Shown here piece after piece: positions 7,219-14,827 of a DNA stretch of 19,555 bases. Made by a program: the position numbers and the translations under genes. This DNA comes from an uncultured Fidelibacterota bacterium (GTDB taxonomy: Bacteria > Fidelibacterota > Marinisomatia > Marinisomatales > TCS55): positions 1 to 19,555 of the forward strand of contig CAJWGZ010000013.1 of assembly GCA_913041075.1 (NCBI GenBank), read 5' to 3'. Numbering within the stretch: position 1 is the stretch's first letter; every line of letters starts with the position of its first letter. The notes below the pieces were generated by a model. It saw only the letters and a list, made by a program, of their open reading frames with translations, was not told where the DNA came from and ran no database searches.

Positions 7219-8406
7219 TCAAGATAACACCTTCAATTTCTGCCCGACTTCAGTGAATGCATCTACCGCTTCATCTAGTTGATGAATTTCCATTGCTGCA
7301 GATATTTGAACGCGAATTCTTGCTTCCCCCTTGGGCACAACAGGATAGAAAAAGCCGATCACATAAATACCTCTTTCTAATAATTCAGCAGCCATATTTT
7401 GGGCCAGGATGGCGTCATAGAGCATAACTGGTACTATGGGATGGTCACCCTCTTTAATATCAAATCCAGCAGCCCTTATTTTTTCCCGGAAATAGAGCGT
7501 ATTTTTTTCCAGTTTATCACGGAGAACTGTGGTAGCTGAAAGCATATCAAACACCTTTATACCAGCAGCTACAATGCTAGGTGCTAAGGTATTGGAGAAA
7601 AGATAGGGTCGCGAGAGTTGCCGCAGCATATCGATAATTTCTTGTCTCCCGGTCGTAAAACCCCCTGAAGCACCTCCCAACGCCTTTCCCAGTGTAGAAG
7701 TCCATACATCCACTTTATCCATCACGCCATGATATTCTGCAGAACCACGCCCGGTCTGGCCTATAAATCCAGTGGCGTGAGAGTCATCTACCATGACCAA
7801 GGCATCATATTTATTTGCCAATTCGGTAATTTCATCTAGCTTGGCAATATAGCCATCCATGGAAAAAACGCCATCCGTAGCAATCATTCGCAGGCGGTTA
7901 TCCTGTGCTGCCTGAAGTTTGATCTCCAGATCGGTCATGTCACTATTATTATAGCGAAATCGTTGAGCTTTGCAGAGTCGAATTCCATCTATGATGGAGG
8001 CATGATTCAAGGCGTCTGATATTATTGCATCATCTGGTTCTAATAATGTTTCAAATAGACCGCCATTAGCATCAAAACATGATGTGTACAGAATGGTGTC
8101 TTCGGTGTTAAAAAATTTTGAAATCTTTCGTTCCAGTTCCTTATGGATGTCCTGTGTACCGCATATAAAGCGAACAGAAGACATACCGAAACCATGATTT
8201 TCCAGTGCATCTTGCGCAGCAGCTTTTATTTCTGCATTATCCGATAAGCCCAAATAGTTGTTGGAGCAAAAATTGAGGACTTCGCCGCCTTCACGGGTAG
8301 CAATTGTAACACCTTGTGGTGTGGTAATTGTTCGTTCTTTTTTATATAGACCTTCTGCTTTTATTTCAGCCAATTTAGCACTGAAAATATTCTCTGGTTT
8401 GTTCAT
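7219..8406 (-). CDS. kbl: 2-amino-3-ketobutyrate CoA ligase (glycine C-acetyltransferase)
   Basis: Kbl is a cytosolic PLP enzyme of the alpha-oxoamine synthase family. It splits 2-amino-3-ketobutyrate with CoA into glycine and acetyl-CoA. The 395-residue length matches the family. Visible motifs are FCSNNYLGLS at 46-55, TDGVFSMDG at 177-185, DDSHATGFIGQTGRG at 207-221 (cofactor-contacting Asp and His), and TSTLGKALGGASGGF at 236-250 with the PLP lysine at K241. The gene lies one base downstream of tdh, whose product it consumes. This is the standard threonine-degradation pairing, and it favours Kbl over the paralogues BioF or serine palmitoyltransferase. Confidence 0.96.
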   Translation of the reverse strand: MNKPENIFSAKLAEIKAEGLYKKERTITTPQGVTIATREGGEVLNFCSNNYLGLSDNAEIKAAAQDALENHGFGMSSVRFICGTQDIHKELERKISKFFNTEDTILYTSCFDANGGLFETLLEPDDAIISDALNHASIIDGIRLCKAQRFRYNNSDMTDLEIKLQAAQDNRLRMIATDGVFSMDGYIAKLDEITELANKYDALVMVDDSHATGFIGQTGRGSAEYHGVMDKVDVWTSTLGKALGGASGGFTTGRQEIIDMLRQLSRPYLFSNTLAPSIVAAGIKVFDMLSATTVLRDKLEKNTLYFREKIRAAGFDIKEGDHPIVPVMLYDAILAQNMAAELLERGIYVIGFFYPVVPKGEARIRVQISAAMEIHQLDEAVDAFTEVGQKLKVLS

Positions 8407-8407
8407 A

Positions 8408-9442
8408 CTAGTCCCAGTTTAGTATTACTTTACCACATTGACCGGTATCAACCATTTCAAAAGCTTGTTGGAAGTCCTCAGCTTTAAATTTGTGGGTAAT
8501 AATTGGTAACACATCCAAGCCACCACGTATGAGCTGGGTCATTTTGTACCATGTTTCAAACATCTCTCTACCGTAAATACCTTTTATTCTGAGACCTTTA
8601 AATATGATATTATCCCAATTGACCAATGTATCATTAGGCAATATACCCAGGAGCGCAATTTTTCCACCATGGTACATGGTGCGAATCATGTCCTGTAGGG
8701 CACTGGGATTGCCTGACATTTCCAAGCCAATATCGAATCCACTGGAAATTTTCAATTCGCTGAAACAATCTTCAATTTTTTCATTCTGAATATTCACAAT
8801 TCTATCGGCACCCATTTTAGCAGCAAGTTCCAAACGGTAATCATTGATATCACTCACTACAACATTGCGCGCACCAAGGTGTTTGCATATGGAGGTTGCC
8901 ATACATCCGATTGGGCCTGCCCCAGTTATTAGAACGTCTTCTGCTACCATACTGAAACTCAAAACACAGTGTACTGCATTTCCCAGCGGATCAAAAAAGG
9001 CGGCAACGTCCGTATTAATGTCATTGTGTACAGGCCATACGTTGCTTTCCGGTAACGTCATGTATTCAGCAAAAGCACCATCACGTTGGATGCCAATACC
9101 AATCGTTTTATGACACAAGTGTCGTGACCCGGCACGGCAGTTACGGCAGTAACCGCAGGTTATATGTCCTTCACCGGAAACTATATCACCTTTTTTATAA
9201 TGGGTTACCCCCAGACCTATCTCTTCAACAACTCCTACGAATTCATGACCGATAATTAACGGTAGCTTAATGGTTGACTGGGACCATTCATCCCAGTGAT
9301 ATATATGCAGATCGGTACCACAAATCGCCGTTTTTATAATTTTTATCAATACATCATTGGTGCCAATTTCAGGTATTGGCATTTGTTCCAGCCAAAGACC
9401 CTCCTCTGGAGATTTTTTTACTAATGCTTTCATGAAACTCAT
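8408..9442 (-). CDS. tdh: L-threonine 3-dehydrogenase
   Basis: Tdh oxidises L-threonine with NAD+ to 2-amino-3-ketobutyrate. It is a zinc-dependent medium-chain dehydrogenase. Catalytic-zinc residues C41, H66 and E67 and structural-zinc cysteines C96, C99, C102 and C110 are all present. The Rossmann glycine motif is GAGPIG at 174-179, followed by the NAD-selective Asp in SDIND. AICGTDLHIYHWDEWS at 39-54 is typical of true threonine dehydrogenases. The longest form has 344 residues. Met4 (ATG at 9433-9431) aligns with the usual MKAL start and gives the canonical 341 residues, so the true start may be there. Neither has a clear Shine-Dalgarno. The gene is first of a two-gene operon with kbl. 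Confidence 0.96.
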   Translation of the reverse strand: MSFMKALVKKSPEEGLWLEQMPIPEIGTNDVLIKIIKTAICGTDLHIYHWDEWSQSTIKLPLIIGHEFVGVVEEIGLGVTHYKKGDIVSGEGHITCGYCRNCRAGSRHLCHKTIGIGIQRDGAFAEYMTLPESNVWPVHNDINTDVAAFFDPLGNAVHCVLSFSMVAEDVLITGAGPIGCMATSICKHLGARNVVVSDINDYRLELAAKMGADRIVNIQNEKIEDCFSELKISSGFDIGLEMSGNPSALQDMIRTMYHGGKIALLGILPNDTLVNWDNIIFKGLRIKGIYGREMFETWYKMTQLIRGGLDVLPIITHKFKAEDFQQAFEMVDTGQCGKVILNWD

Positions 9443-9621
9443 AGTGAGAACATAATAAAATTTAGCAATGTTATCATTGTCTTAAAATTTATGCAAATTG
9501 CGATGTATTACTAACTTGAATAATATGATATTTAGGGATGTAACCAGCTTGTTAAACCTTGGAGAGACAATTAAATTTATCTTGTTTTCTTGATACATAA
9601 TACAATCCTTAAATCTGCAAT
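9443..9621. promoter_or_regulatory. Divergent intergenic region between tdh and parA
   Basis: This 179-bp AT-rich gap must hold the promoters for leftward tdh-kbl and rightward parA. Near tdh, a perfect hairpin CAATG-TTAT-CATTG (9466-9479) is flanked by two identical copies of TAAAATTTA (9456-9464 and 9483-9491), an operator-like arrangement. Toward parA, TTGTTA (9550-9555) and TAAATT (9573-9578) lie 17 bases apart, and TACAAT (9601-9606) is another possible -10 without a matching -35. The sequence is too AT-rich to decide between them. No ORF, tRNA or parS-like 16-mer is seen here. Confidence 0.5.
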
Positions 9622-10389
9622 ATGACCAAAATTATTGCCCTAACGAATCAAAAAGGCGGTGTTGGTAAAACAACTTCAGCAGTTAATATTGCTGCAAGTT
9701 TGGCCGTGAGTGAGATCAAAACGTTATTGATTGATATGGATCCCCAGGCAAATACCACCACCGGTATAGCAGAAATTATTGAAAAGCGCGCCGAAAATAC
9801 CATTTATGAGACATTGGTGGATGAAATACCAATTAAAGATACTATTACAAAAACTACCTTTAATTATCTTGATGCAATTCTATCAACGAATGACTTGGTC
9901 GGCGCAGAGATTGAATTGGTTAGTGTTATCGCCCGGGAATTAGAACTGAAAAAAGCATTGGCAAAGGTCAAAAGGATATACGACTATATAATCATTGATT
10001 GTCCCCCTTCACTGGGTTTACTCACACTTAATAGCCTGACGGCTGCTAATGCTTTAATTATCCCTATTCAGGCAGAGTATTATGCACTGGAGGGACTGGG
10101 TCAGCTGCTGAATACCATTCGATTGGTACAACAGCATTTAAACAAGAATTTGAAAATTGCGGGTGTTTTAGTTACAATGTTTGATGGTCGATTAAACTTA
10201 TCTAAACAAGTACTTGGTGAGGTAAAAGGTTATTTTGGTGATAAATTATTTAAAACGGTCATTCATCGCAATGTACGACTGGGTGAGGCACCTAGTTTTG
10301 GGAAACCGGCATTATTATACGATGCCAATTCAGTAGGAGCGCAGGATTATATGACACTTGTAGAGGAGATAATTACAAATGGCTGCTAA
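9622..10389 (+). CDS. parA: Chromosome-partitioning ATPase ParA (Soj family)
   Basis: ParA is a dimeric ATPase that binds DNA non-specifically and drives segregation of ParB-parS complexes. The 255-residue protein is of normal length for chromosomal Soj-type ParA, lacking the N-terminal helix-turn-helix of plasmid type Ia proteins. It shows the deviant Walker A KGGVGKTT (10-17) with signature lysine K10, the Walker A' IDMDPQAN (37-44), and Walker B YIIIDCPPSLGLLT. The start at 9622 places the Walker motif at the usual distance from the N terminus. No Shine-Dalgarno is visible. Its end overlaps parB by 11 bases. Confidence 0.96.
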   Translation: MTKIIALTNQKGGVGKTTSAVNIAASLAVSEIKTLLIDMDPQANTTTGIAEIIEKRAENTIYETLVDEIPIKDTITKTTFNYLDAILSTNDLVGAEIELVSVIARELELKKALAKVKRIYDYIIIDCPPSLGLLTLNSLTAANALIIPIQAEYYALEGLGQLLNTIRLVQQHLNKNLKIAGVLVTMFDGRLNLSKQVLGEVKGYFGDKLFKTVIHRNVRLGEAPSFGKPALLYDANSVGAQDYMTLVEEIITNGC

Positions 10390-11242
10390 ACGGTTGGGAA
10401 GAGGTCTTGAAGCATTGATACATGGTCCCGAAAAGGCGGATTTAGGCCGTCCAGGAGTAACAGAGATGCCTATAGAAAATATTGTTGCTAATCCACTGCA
10501 ACCCCGGAAAGACGGTCTGGATGAAAAAAGTCTTGAGGAATTAATCGCGTCAATTAAGCAAAAGGGTGTGATAACACCGATTACTGTTCAACAGGACGAA
10601 GATAACTTTATTCTTATTGCTGGAGAACGACGGTTACGCGCATCCAAGTTGGCGGGGTTAAAACAGATACCAGGCTATGTGGTAACTATTTCAGATGAAT
10701 CTGAAATGATGGAAATAGCATTGATCGAAAATATTCAGCGTGAAAATCTCAATCCGATCGATGAAGCAGAAGGGTATGCAATTCTACAAAGCAAATTCAA
10801 CCGATCACAGAGTGATATAGCAAGTGCAGTGGGTAAAAAGCGGGTCACAATTTCAAATGCATTACGGTTATTAAAATTACCTAGTGATATAAAAAATAGT
10901 CTTCGGGACAGAAAGGTTTCAGCTGGTCACGGCCGTGCAATTTTAATGATGAAAACAGCAGCAGGAATGATGAAACTATATAAGATGATTATCGAAGAGG
11001 CTCTTAGTGTACGGGCGGCTGAGGAGATTGCTAAAGGTCAATCAACCAAAAAGTCAAAACACACCAGCAGGAAATCACTTGTGACCAATCCCCAGATAAG
11101 GAGTGTTGAAAATGAACTTATTACGGTCCTGGGTACAAAAGTACGGCTGCATTATTCCAAAAAAGGTGGGAAGATTGAAATACAATTTTTTTCTGATGAT
11201 GATTTGGATAGGGTATTAGATTTATTAAGGTCAATAGAATAA
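10379..11242 (+). CDS. parB: Chromosome-partitioning protein ParB (Spo0J family)
   Basis: ParB binds parS sites, clamps on DNA using CTP, and stimulates ParA. The 287-residue protein begins with KRLGRGLEALI (4-14), the basic peptide that activates ParA. The CTP-binding N domain follows, with NPLQPRKD at 38-45, GERRLRA at 82-88 and ENIQREN at 117-123 all intact. Next come a helix-turn-helix around 142-165 (RSQSDIASAVGKKRVTISN) and a small C-terminal dimerisation domain ending at the last residue. A Lys/Ser-rich linker sits near 215-225. The gene overlaps parA by 11 bases and lies 7 bases before the M23 gene. I found no parS copy in this window. Confidence 0.96.
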   Translation: MAAKRLGRGLEALIHGPEKADLGRPGVTEMPIENIVANPLQPRKDGLDEKSLEELIASIKQKGVITPITVQQDEDNFILIAGERRLRASKLAGLKQIPGYVVTISDESEMMEIALIENIQRENLNPIDEAEGYAILQSKFNRSQSDIASAVGKKRVTISNALRLLKLPSDIKNSLRDRKVSAGHGRAILMMKTAAGMMKLYKMIIEEALSVRAAEEIAKGQSTKKSKHTSRKSLVTNPQIRSVENELITVLGTKVRLHYSKKGGKIEIQFFSDDDLDRVLDLLRSIE

Positions 11243-11249
11243 ACTAGCA

Positions 11250-12041
11250 ATGAAGCCCGATAAATACACTGTATTGCTTATCCCTGATAACGAATCCGCG
11301 GGCAAAAGTTTTACATTTAGACGCCGCTGGTTTGTTTTGATCGTTACAATGACTATTGCAATAATTACCTCAATCGGAGTTGCGGGATACTTTTTTATTC
11401 CTCGAGCTTTAGATTATCAAAGAATGAAAAGTGGGTATAATGAATTGGTGACAGAAAGATCTAAAGTTATGAATTTATACCACGATCTACAGCGCTTGCA
11501 ACAGATGGAAGGATTATTGCGGAAGAACCTTGGTGCGGATCTGGAACTATCTGGATATGAAGAAAATCTTGGCGGTTTGGTGGAAAATGATGCAAAAAGC
11601 GATGATGTAAAATATTCAACAGATCGAATCAGTAATATTCCCACTAAAGCGCCTATTGATGGTTATGTAACCCAGCGGATGGTAGTTCGACCCCATGCTT
11701 GGAAAAATAATCATTATGGGATCGATATTTCCGTTCGGGAGGGAGACCCCGTTGTAGCCTCAGCAGCAGGTATAGTTATATTTTCTGGTTGGTCAACAGA
11801 TTTAGGTAATATGGTCATACTTTTTCATGGAAATGACTATTTTACATTTTATGGCCATAATCAGGTAAATCTCATCGAGAAACGAGATATTGTAAAACGC
11901 GGCGATGTTATATCACTTGCAGGAAATACTGGTATATCTTCTGGACCACATTTACATTTCGAAGTGTGGGAAGGATCAAATCCTTTGGATCCATTAGAAT
12001 TCTTCCCTGAGTATAAAGATAAAGATTTAAGCGCAGAATAG
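11250..12041 (+). CDS. Membrane-anchored M23 (LytM) peptidoglycan endopeptidase
   Basis: The 263-residue protein has a basic cytoplasmic tail (1-26), one membrane helix (about 28-50), a probable coiled coil (55-95) and a C-terminal LytM domain (about 132-252) in the periplasm. The zinc and catalytic residues are all present: H155 and D159 (HYGID), H203 (YGHN), and H234 and H236 (HLHFE). It should therefore be an active cross-link hydrolase, not a degenerate EnvC/NlpD-type activator. It is one base from a bactofilin gene. M23 enzymes next to bactofilins (for example Csd1 with CcmA in Helicobacter) shape the cell by localised wall cutting, and the same role is inferred here. No Shine-Dalgarno is seen. 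Confidence 0.92.
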   Translation: MKPDKYTVLLIPDNESAGKSFTFRRRWFVLIVTMTIAIITSIGVAGYFFIPRALDYQRMKSGYNELVTERSKVMNLYHDLQRLQQMEGLLRKNLGADLELSGYEENLGGLVENDAKSDDVKYSTDRISNIPTKAPIDGYVTQRMVVRPHAWKNNHYGIDISVREGDPVVASAAGIVIFSGWSTDLGNMVILFHGNDYFTFYGHNQVNLIEKRDIVKRGDVISLAGNTGISSGPHLHFEVWEGSNPLDPLEFFPEYKDKDLSAE

Positions 12042-12042
12042 T

Positions 12043-12462
12043 ATGGCAAAGATTGATTTCAAAAATGTACAGACGATGATTGGTGCCGAAGCAGTTGTAA
12101 ATGGTCCAATTAAATTGCGTGGCGGAATCATTATATATGGTAAAGTCTACGGGGATATCCATACGGATGGACCGGTACGCATTACCATCTCAGGAGAGGT
12201 AATAGGTGATGTCCAGGCCAGCGATGCGCACATTGGTGGTAGTATACATGGCAATGTTACCGTTTCTAATAGAATAGTACTAGGTCGCAAGTCAGAGTTA
12301 AAAGGGGATTTGATTTACCGCAGCCTTGTAATAGAAGATGGTGCACAATTCGAGGGATCTTGCAGCGTTATCGGTGTTAAGAAGGATGCGTCAGGTTCGT
12401 TAGTATCCAAAGCGAAACCCCGGTTTACTATGGCCTCACCATCTTCTGAGCCAAATGCCTGA
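12043..12462 (+). CDS. Bactofilin cytoskeletal protein
   Basis: The 139-residue protein has the bactofilin core at about 11-113, a right-handed beta helix made of short repeats with regularly spaced Gly and Val/Ile. Examples are GPIKLRGGIIIYGKVYGDI, GEVIGDVQASDAHIGGSIHG and LKGDLIYRSLVIEDG. Short disordered tails flank it, the C-terminal one with Ser, Pro and Lys. Bactofilins polymerise without nucleotide and recruit wall enzymes or segregation factors to cell positions. The N-terminal tail is only about ten residues and not strongly hydrophobic, so membrane attachment may come through the upstream M23 protein. Its 3' end overlaps atpZ by 8 bases. Confidence 0.93.
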   Translation: MAKIDFKNVQTMIGAEAVVNGPIKLRGGIIIYGKVYGDIHTDGPVRITISGEVIGDVQASDAHIGGSIHGNVTVSNRIVLGRKSELKGDLIYRSLVIEDGAQFEGSCSVIGVKKDASGSLVSKAKPRFTMASPSSEPNA

Positions 12463-12697
12463 TCCAAAGGAATCTTACTCCAATCGATCTTTTTACTATT
12501 TTCAACAATTCTTAGCTAAATCAGGTCCAGCCGCATCCGCATCCTATGCTCTTATTGGTGCCGTATTGTTGTTTTCTCTTGTTGGGTATTTTATTGATAA
12601 TCATTACCAGTCATCACCCTGGTTTACCCTTGGTGGTACATTCCTAGGAATATTAGTTGGGTTTTATGAATTGGTAAAAGTAATATGGTCAAAATAA
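12455..12697 (+). CDS. atpZ: AtpZ-like F1Fo ATP synthase accessory membrane protein
   Basis: This 80-residue protein has two membrane helices (about 28-46 and 57-77) and the family pattern GYFIDNHYQSSPWFTLGG at 44-61 followed by GILVGFYELVK. That identifies the AtpZ type of small proteins that precede atpI or atpB in many ATP synthase operons. Members have been proposed to help assemble the c ring or to move divalent cations, but the function in this lineage is unproven. It begins within the last codons of the bactofilin gene (8-base overlap), which links the ATP synthase operon translationally to the cell-shape genes. Confidence 0.85.
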   Translation: MPDPKESYSNRSFYYFQQFLAKSGPAASASYALIGAVLLFSLVGYFIDNHYQSSPWFTLGGTFLGILVGFYELVKVIWSK

Positions 12698-13060
12698 GTG
12701 ATGAAATTAACTATATATATTAGCATGGCTTGTGTTGGTACCTGGGGATTATTAAGCGCAGCGTTGCCCGATTATGTAAAAGAGATATTTCTAGGGATGG
12801 TAATACCTTGGTCTATATCATTAATTTCTATTGTGAAAACCCGTTCTGTATATAATCTGAACCCGGAAAAACTTATAAAACATATGACTACAGCTATGTT
12901 GATAAAGATGATGTCTTATGGTCTCTTGTTGATTATAATTTTCACTTTTATATCTTTTAACCCCTTGCCTTTTATTATTAGCTTCACCGGCTATTTTTTA
13001 GCGCTCCACATAACAGAAGCATTTACGTTAAGGTTAATTATCAAACAAAAACCAATATAA
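12698..13060 (+). CDS. atpI: AtpI-like four-helix membrane protein
   Basis: The 120-residue protein has four predicted membrane helices (about 5-23, 28-46, 65-86 and 89-108) and lies between atpZ and atpB. That topology, size and position identify an AtpI-type protein, the chaperone-like factor for c-ring assembly. The sequence itself is weakly conserved in this family. The start could be GTG at 12698, directly abutting the atpZ stop, or the ATG that follows at 12701. They differ by one residue. The short product, few charged residues and operon position leave little alternative. Confidence 0.75.
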   Translation: MMKLTIYISMACVGTWGLLSAALPDYVKEIFLGMVIPWSISLISIVKTRSVYNLNPEKLIKHMTTAMLIKMMSYGLLLIIIFTFISFNPLPFIISFTGYFLALHITEAFTLRLIIKQKPI

Positions 13061-13077
13061 TCTGTCATTGATATACT

Positions 13078-14040
13078 ATGTTAGTTAGTACTGGTGAACA
13101 AAATTCAGGTGGTGCAATGGAACAAGTCGGTGATAATATCATTCGCCACGTTTCAAACTCTGATATAGACCACCCAATATTCTCGTTCCCGCATTTGTTT
13201 CATATTGACCCTACTCATCCACTATATTCATGGTTAGCGGCAATGTCTGTTACCAAACATGTACTTATGTTATGGATTGTTGCCTTAACTGTTGGTTTGG
13301 TTGTAATCCTTCCTATTCAAAGATATGTTCAGCAACGCAGATTAATACCCACCGGACTTATGAATGCACTCGAATTAATAGTTTCCTTTGTCCGTGATTC
13401 AATAGTGAAACCAAATGTAGGACCAAAGTGGGTGAATAGCTGGGCACCCCTGATTCTAACTTTTTTATTTTTCATATTTTTTGCCAATGCGATTGGTATG
13501 ATCCCAATTTTTGATGTATTGGGTGTAATAAATAGATTTATATTTCATGTTCCGGCTAATGACAGCCATAATTTTATCAATGGATTACTTCATGGCGGAC
13601 CAACGGCTACAGGTAATTTCAATGTGACAGCTGCGTTGGCAATTATTACTTTCCTATCTATTATTATTGCTGGCACCAAAGCACATGGATTTATACAGCA
13701 CTGGAAGAATCTTGTACCGCATGGATTACCTGGTTTCGTTTATGTAATCCTCATTCCAATTGAAATTATCGGAATGTTTGTGAAACCCTTTGCCTTAACA
13801 ATGCGTTTAGCGGCCAATATGACTGGTGGGCACATTGCATTGCTTGCAATTCTATCTTTTATGGCCATATTTGCGGATATGTTTCACAGTGTATCGGCCG
13901 GACTTGGTGTTGCCCTAATATCTGTTCCCCTGGCAGCTGCTATTTCAGGGCTGGAAATAATTGTAATTATAGTACAGGCGTATGTATTTACGCTTTTATC
14001 GGCTGTGTTTATTGGCATGGCCATTAATGTTCATCATTAA
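13078..14040 (+). CDS. atpB: ATP synthase subunit a (Fo)
   Basis: Subunit a forms the proton half-channels facing the c ring. At 320 residues it is longer than E. coli AtpB (271), owing to an extended N terminus and a hydrophilic insert at about 150-182 between helices. The essential arginine is R243 within TMRLAANMTGGH at 241-252, and the matching helix QAYVFTLLSAVFIG at 300-313 carries Q300. The longest frame starts at ATG 13078. A second in-frame ATG at 13117 (residue 14) has a GGTGG-like sequence just upstream and may be the real start. It follows atpI by 17 bases. Confidence 0.95.
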   Translation: MLVSTGEQNSGGAMEQVGDNIIRHVSNSDIDHPIFSFPHLFHIDPTHPLYSWLAAMSVTKHVLMLWIVALTVGLVVILPIQRYVQQRRLIPTGLMNALELIVSFVRDSIVKPNVGPKWVNSWAPLILTFLFFIFFANAIGMIPIFDVLGVINRFIFHVPANDSHNFINGLLHGGPTATGNFNVTAALAIITFLSIIIAGTKAHGFIQHWKNLVPHGLPGFVYVILIPIEIIGMFVKPFALTMRLAANMTGGHIALLAILSFMAIFADMFHSVSAGLGVALISVPLAAAISGLEIIVIIVQAYVFTLLSAVFIGMAINVHH

Positions 14041-14064
14041 ATAAGAAAACATGGAGGTATAATA

Positions 14065-14289
14065 ATGGAAGTTATTCATTATTTCGGAGCAGCTCTTGGC
14101 CTTGGCCTTATTGTTATTGGCGCTGGATTGGGAATTGGTCGGTTAGCAGCAGCAGCAGCAGATGGGATTGCTCGTCAACCAGAAGCAACAGATAAGATTA
14201 CTGGTGCCGTAAACTTACCACTCTTTCTACTTGAAGGTGTGGCTATTTTGGCAGAAGTATTTGTACTCCTCATTGTATTAATGAAATAA
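14065..14289 (+). CDS. atpE: ATP synthase subunit c (Fo ring)
   Basis: This 74-residue hairpin of two membrane helices forms the rotating ring. Visible are the glycine ladder GAGLGIG (19-25), an alanine run 28-32 encoded by five consecutive GCA codons, the polar loop ARQPE (36-40), and the ion-binding carboxylate E57, 18 residues after the loop proline, as for D61 in E. coli. The residue after it is Gly rather than Ser/Thr, and helix 1 lacks the sodium-type Gln, so proton coupling is predicted. A second glutamate, E64, lies two helical turns further on. The gene has a strong Shine-Dalgarno, GGAGG at 14053-14057, seven bases before the ATG. Confidence 0.96.
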   Translation: MEVIHYFGAALGLGLIVIGAGLGIGRLAAAAADGIARQPEATDKITGAVNLPLFLLEGVAILAEVFVLLIVLMK

Positions 14290-14323
14290 GCAGTAATTAA
14301 AAACATTACAAGAGGAGCCAGGT

Positions 14324-14827
14324 ATGGATAATCCCCTAGTTCAATTGGACCCAGGTCTATTCGTCTGGACAATTATTACGTTCCTGATATTACTTGGTGT
14401 TTTAACCAAGTTTGCTTGGAAACCGCTATTAAAAGTGCTGGAGACCCGTGAAAATGAGATTTCGCAATCTCTTAAAGATGTGGAAAAAGCAAAACAAGAG
14501 TTGGATCGTCTCAGTGCAGAAAGTGATGAAATAATTGCCAAATCCCATTCAGAAGCACAGGGAATAGTGAGTGAGGGTAAAAAAGCAGCTGAGCAATTAA
14601 CAGCAGCCACTCTAAATAAAGCAAAAGAAGAAGCAATGGCTAATTTGTCTGCGGCAAAAGACCAAATAAAAATAGAGCGCGATAAAGCGATTGTAGAAAT
14701 AAAAGGTGAAGTTGTAAACCTTTCACTTTCTATTGCTGAGAAGTTGGTGAATAAAAATCTTAGTAAAGAAGATAATAAATCACTTATTGATGAATCATTG
14801 AAAAATGTGAAGGGGTATGAAGCGTAG
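14324..14827 (+). CDS. atpF: ATP synthase subunit b (Fo stator)
   Basis: Subunit b forms the peripheral stalk joining subunit a to F1. The 167-residue protein has one N-terminal membrane helix (about 9-27) and the conserved WKPLLKVLETRENEI at 28-42. A long charged coiled coil rich in Ala, Glu and Lys then runs to the C terminus, with the typical LSIAEKLVNKNL near 144-155. Length is normal. A strong Shine-Dalgarno GAGGAG (14312-14317) lies six bases before the ATG. Its end overlaps atpH by 11 bases. Only one b gene is present, so a b homodimer is expected. Confidence 0.94.
   Translation: MDNPLVQLDPGLFVWTIITFLILLGVLTKFAWKPLLKVLETRENEISQSLKDVEKAKQELDRLSAESDEIIAKSHSEAQGIVSEGKKAAEQLTAATLNKAKEEAMANLSAAKDQIKIERDKAIVEIKGEVVNLSLSIAEKLVNKNLSKEDNKSLIDESLKNVKGYEA

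Noticed and set aside
13879..13894. Half-match to a parS site (TGTTTCAC...) near the parAB genes
   Set aside because: Only the left half fits and the right half is not complementary. It lies inside conserved atpB codons.
14146..14160. Five tandem GCA triplets, a possible phase-variable microsatellite
   Set aside because: It is in frame and encodes the alanine run normal for helix 1 of subunit c. Triplet changes would not shift the frame.
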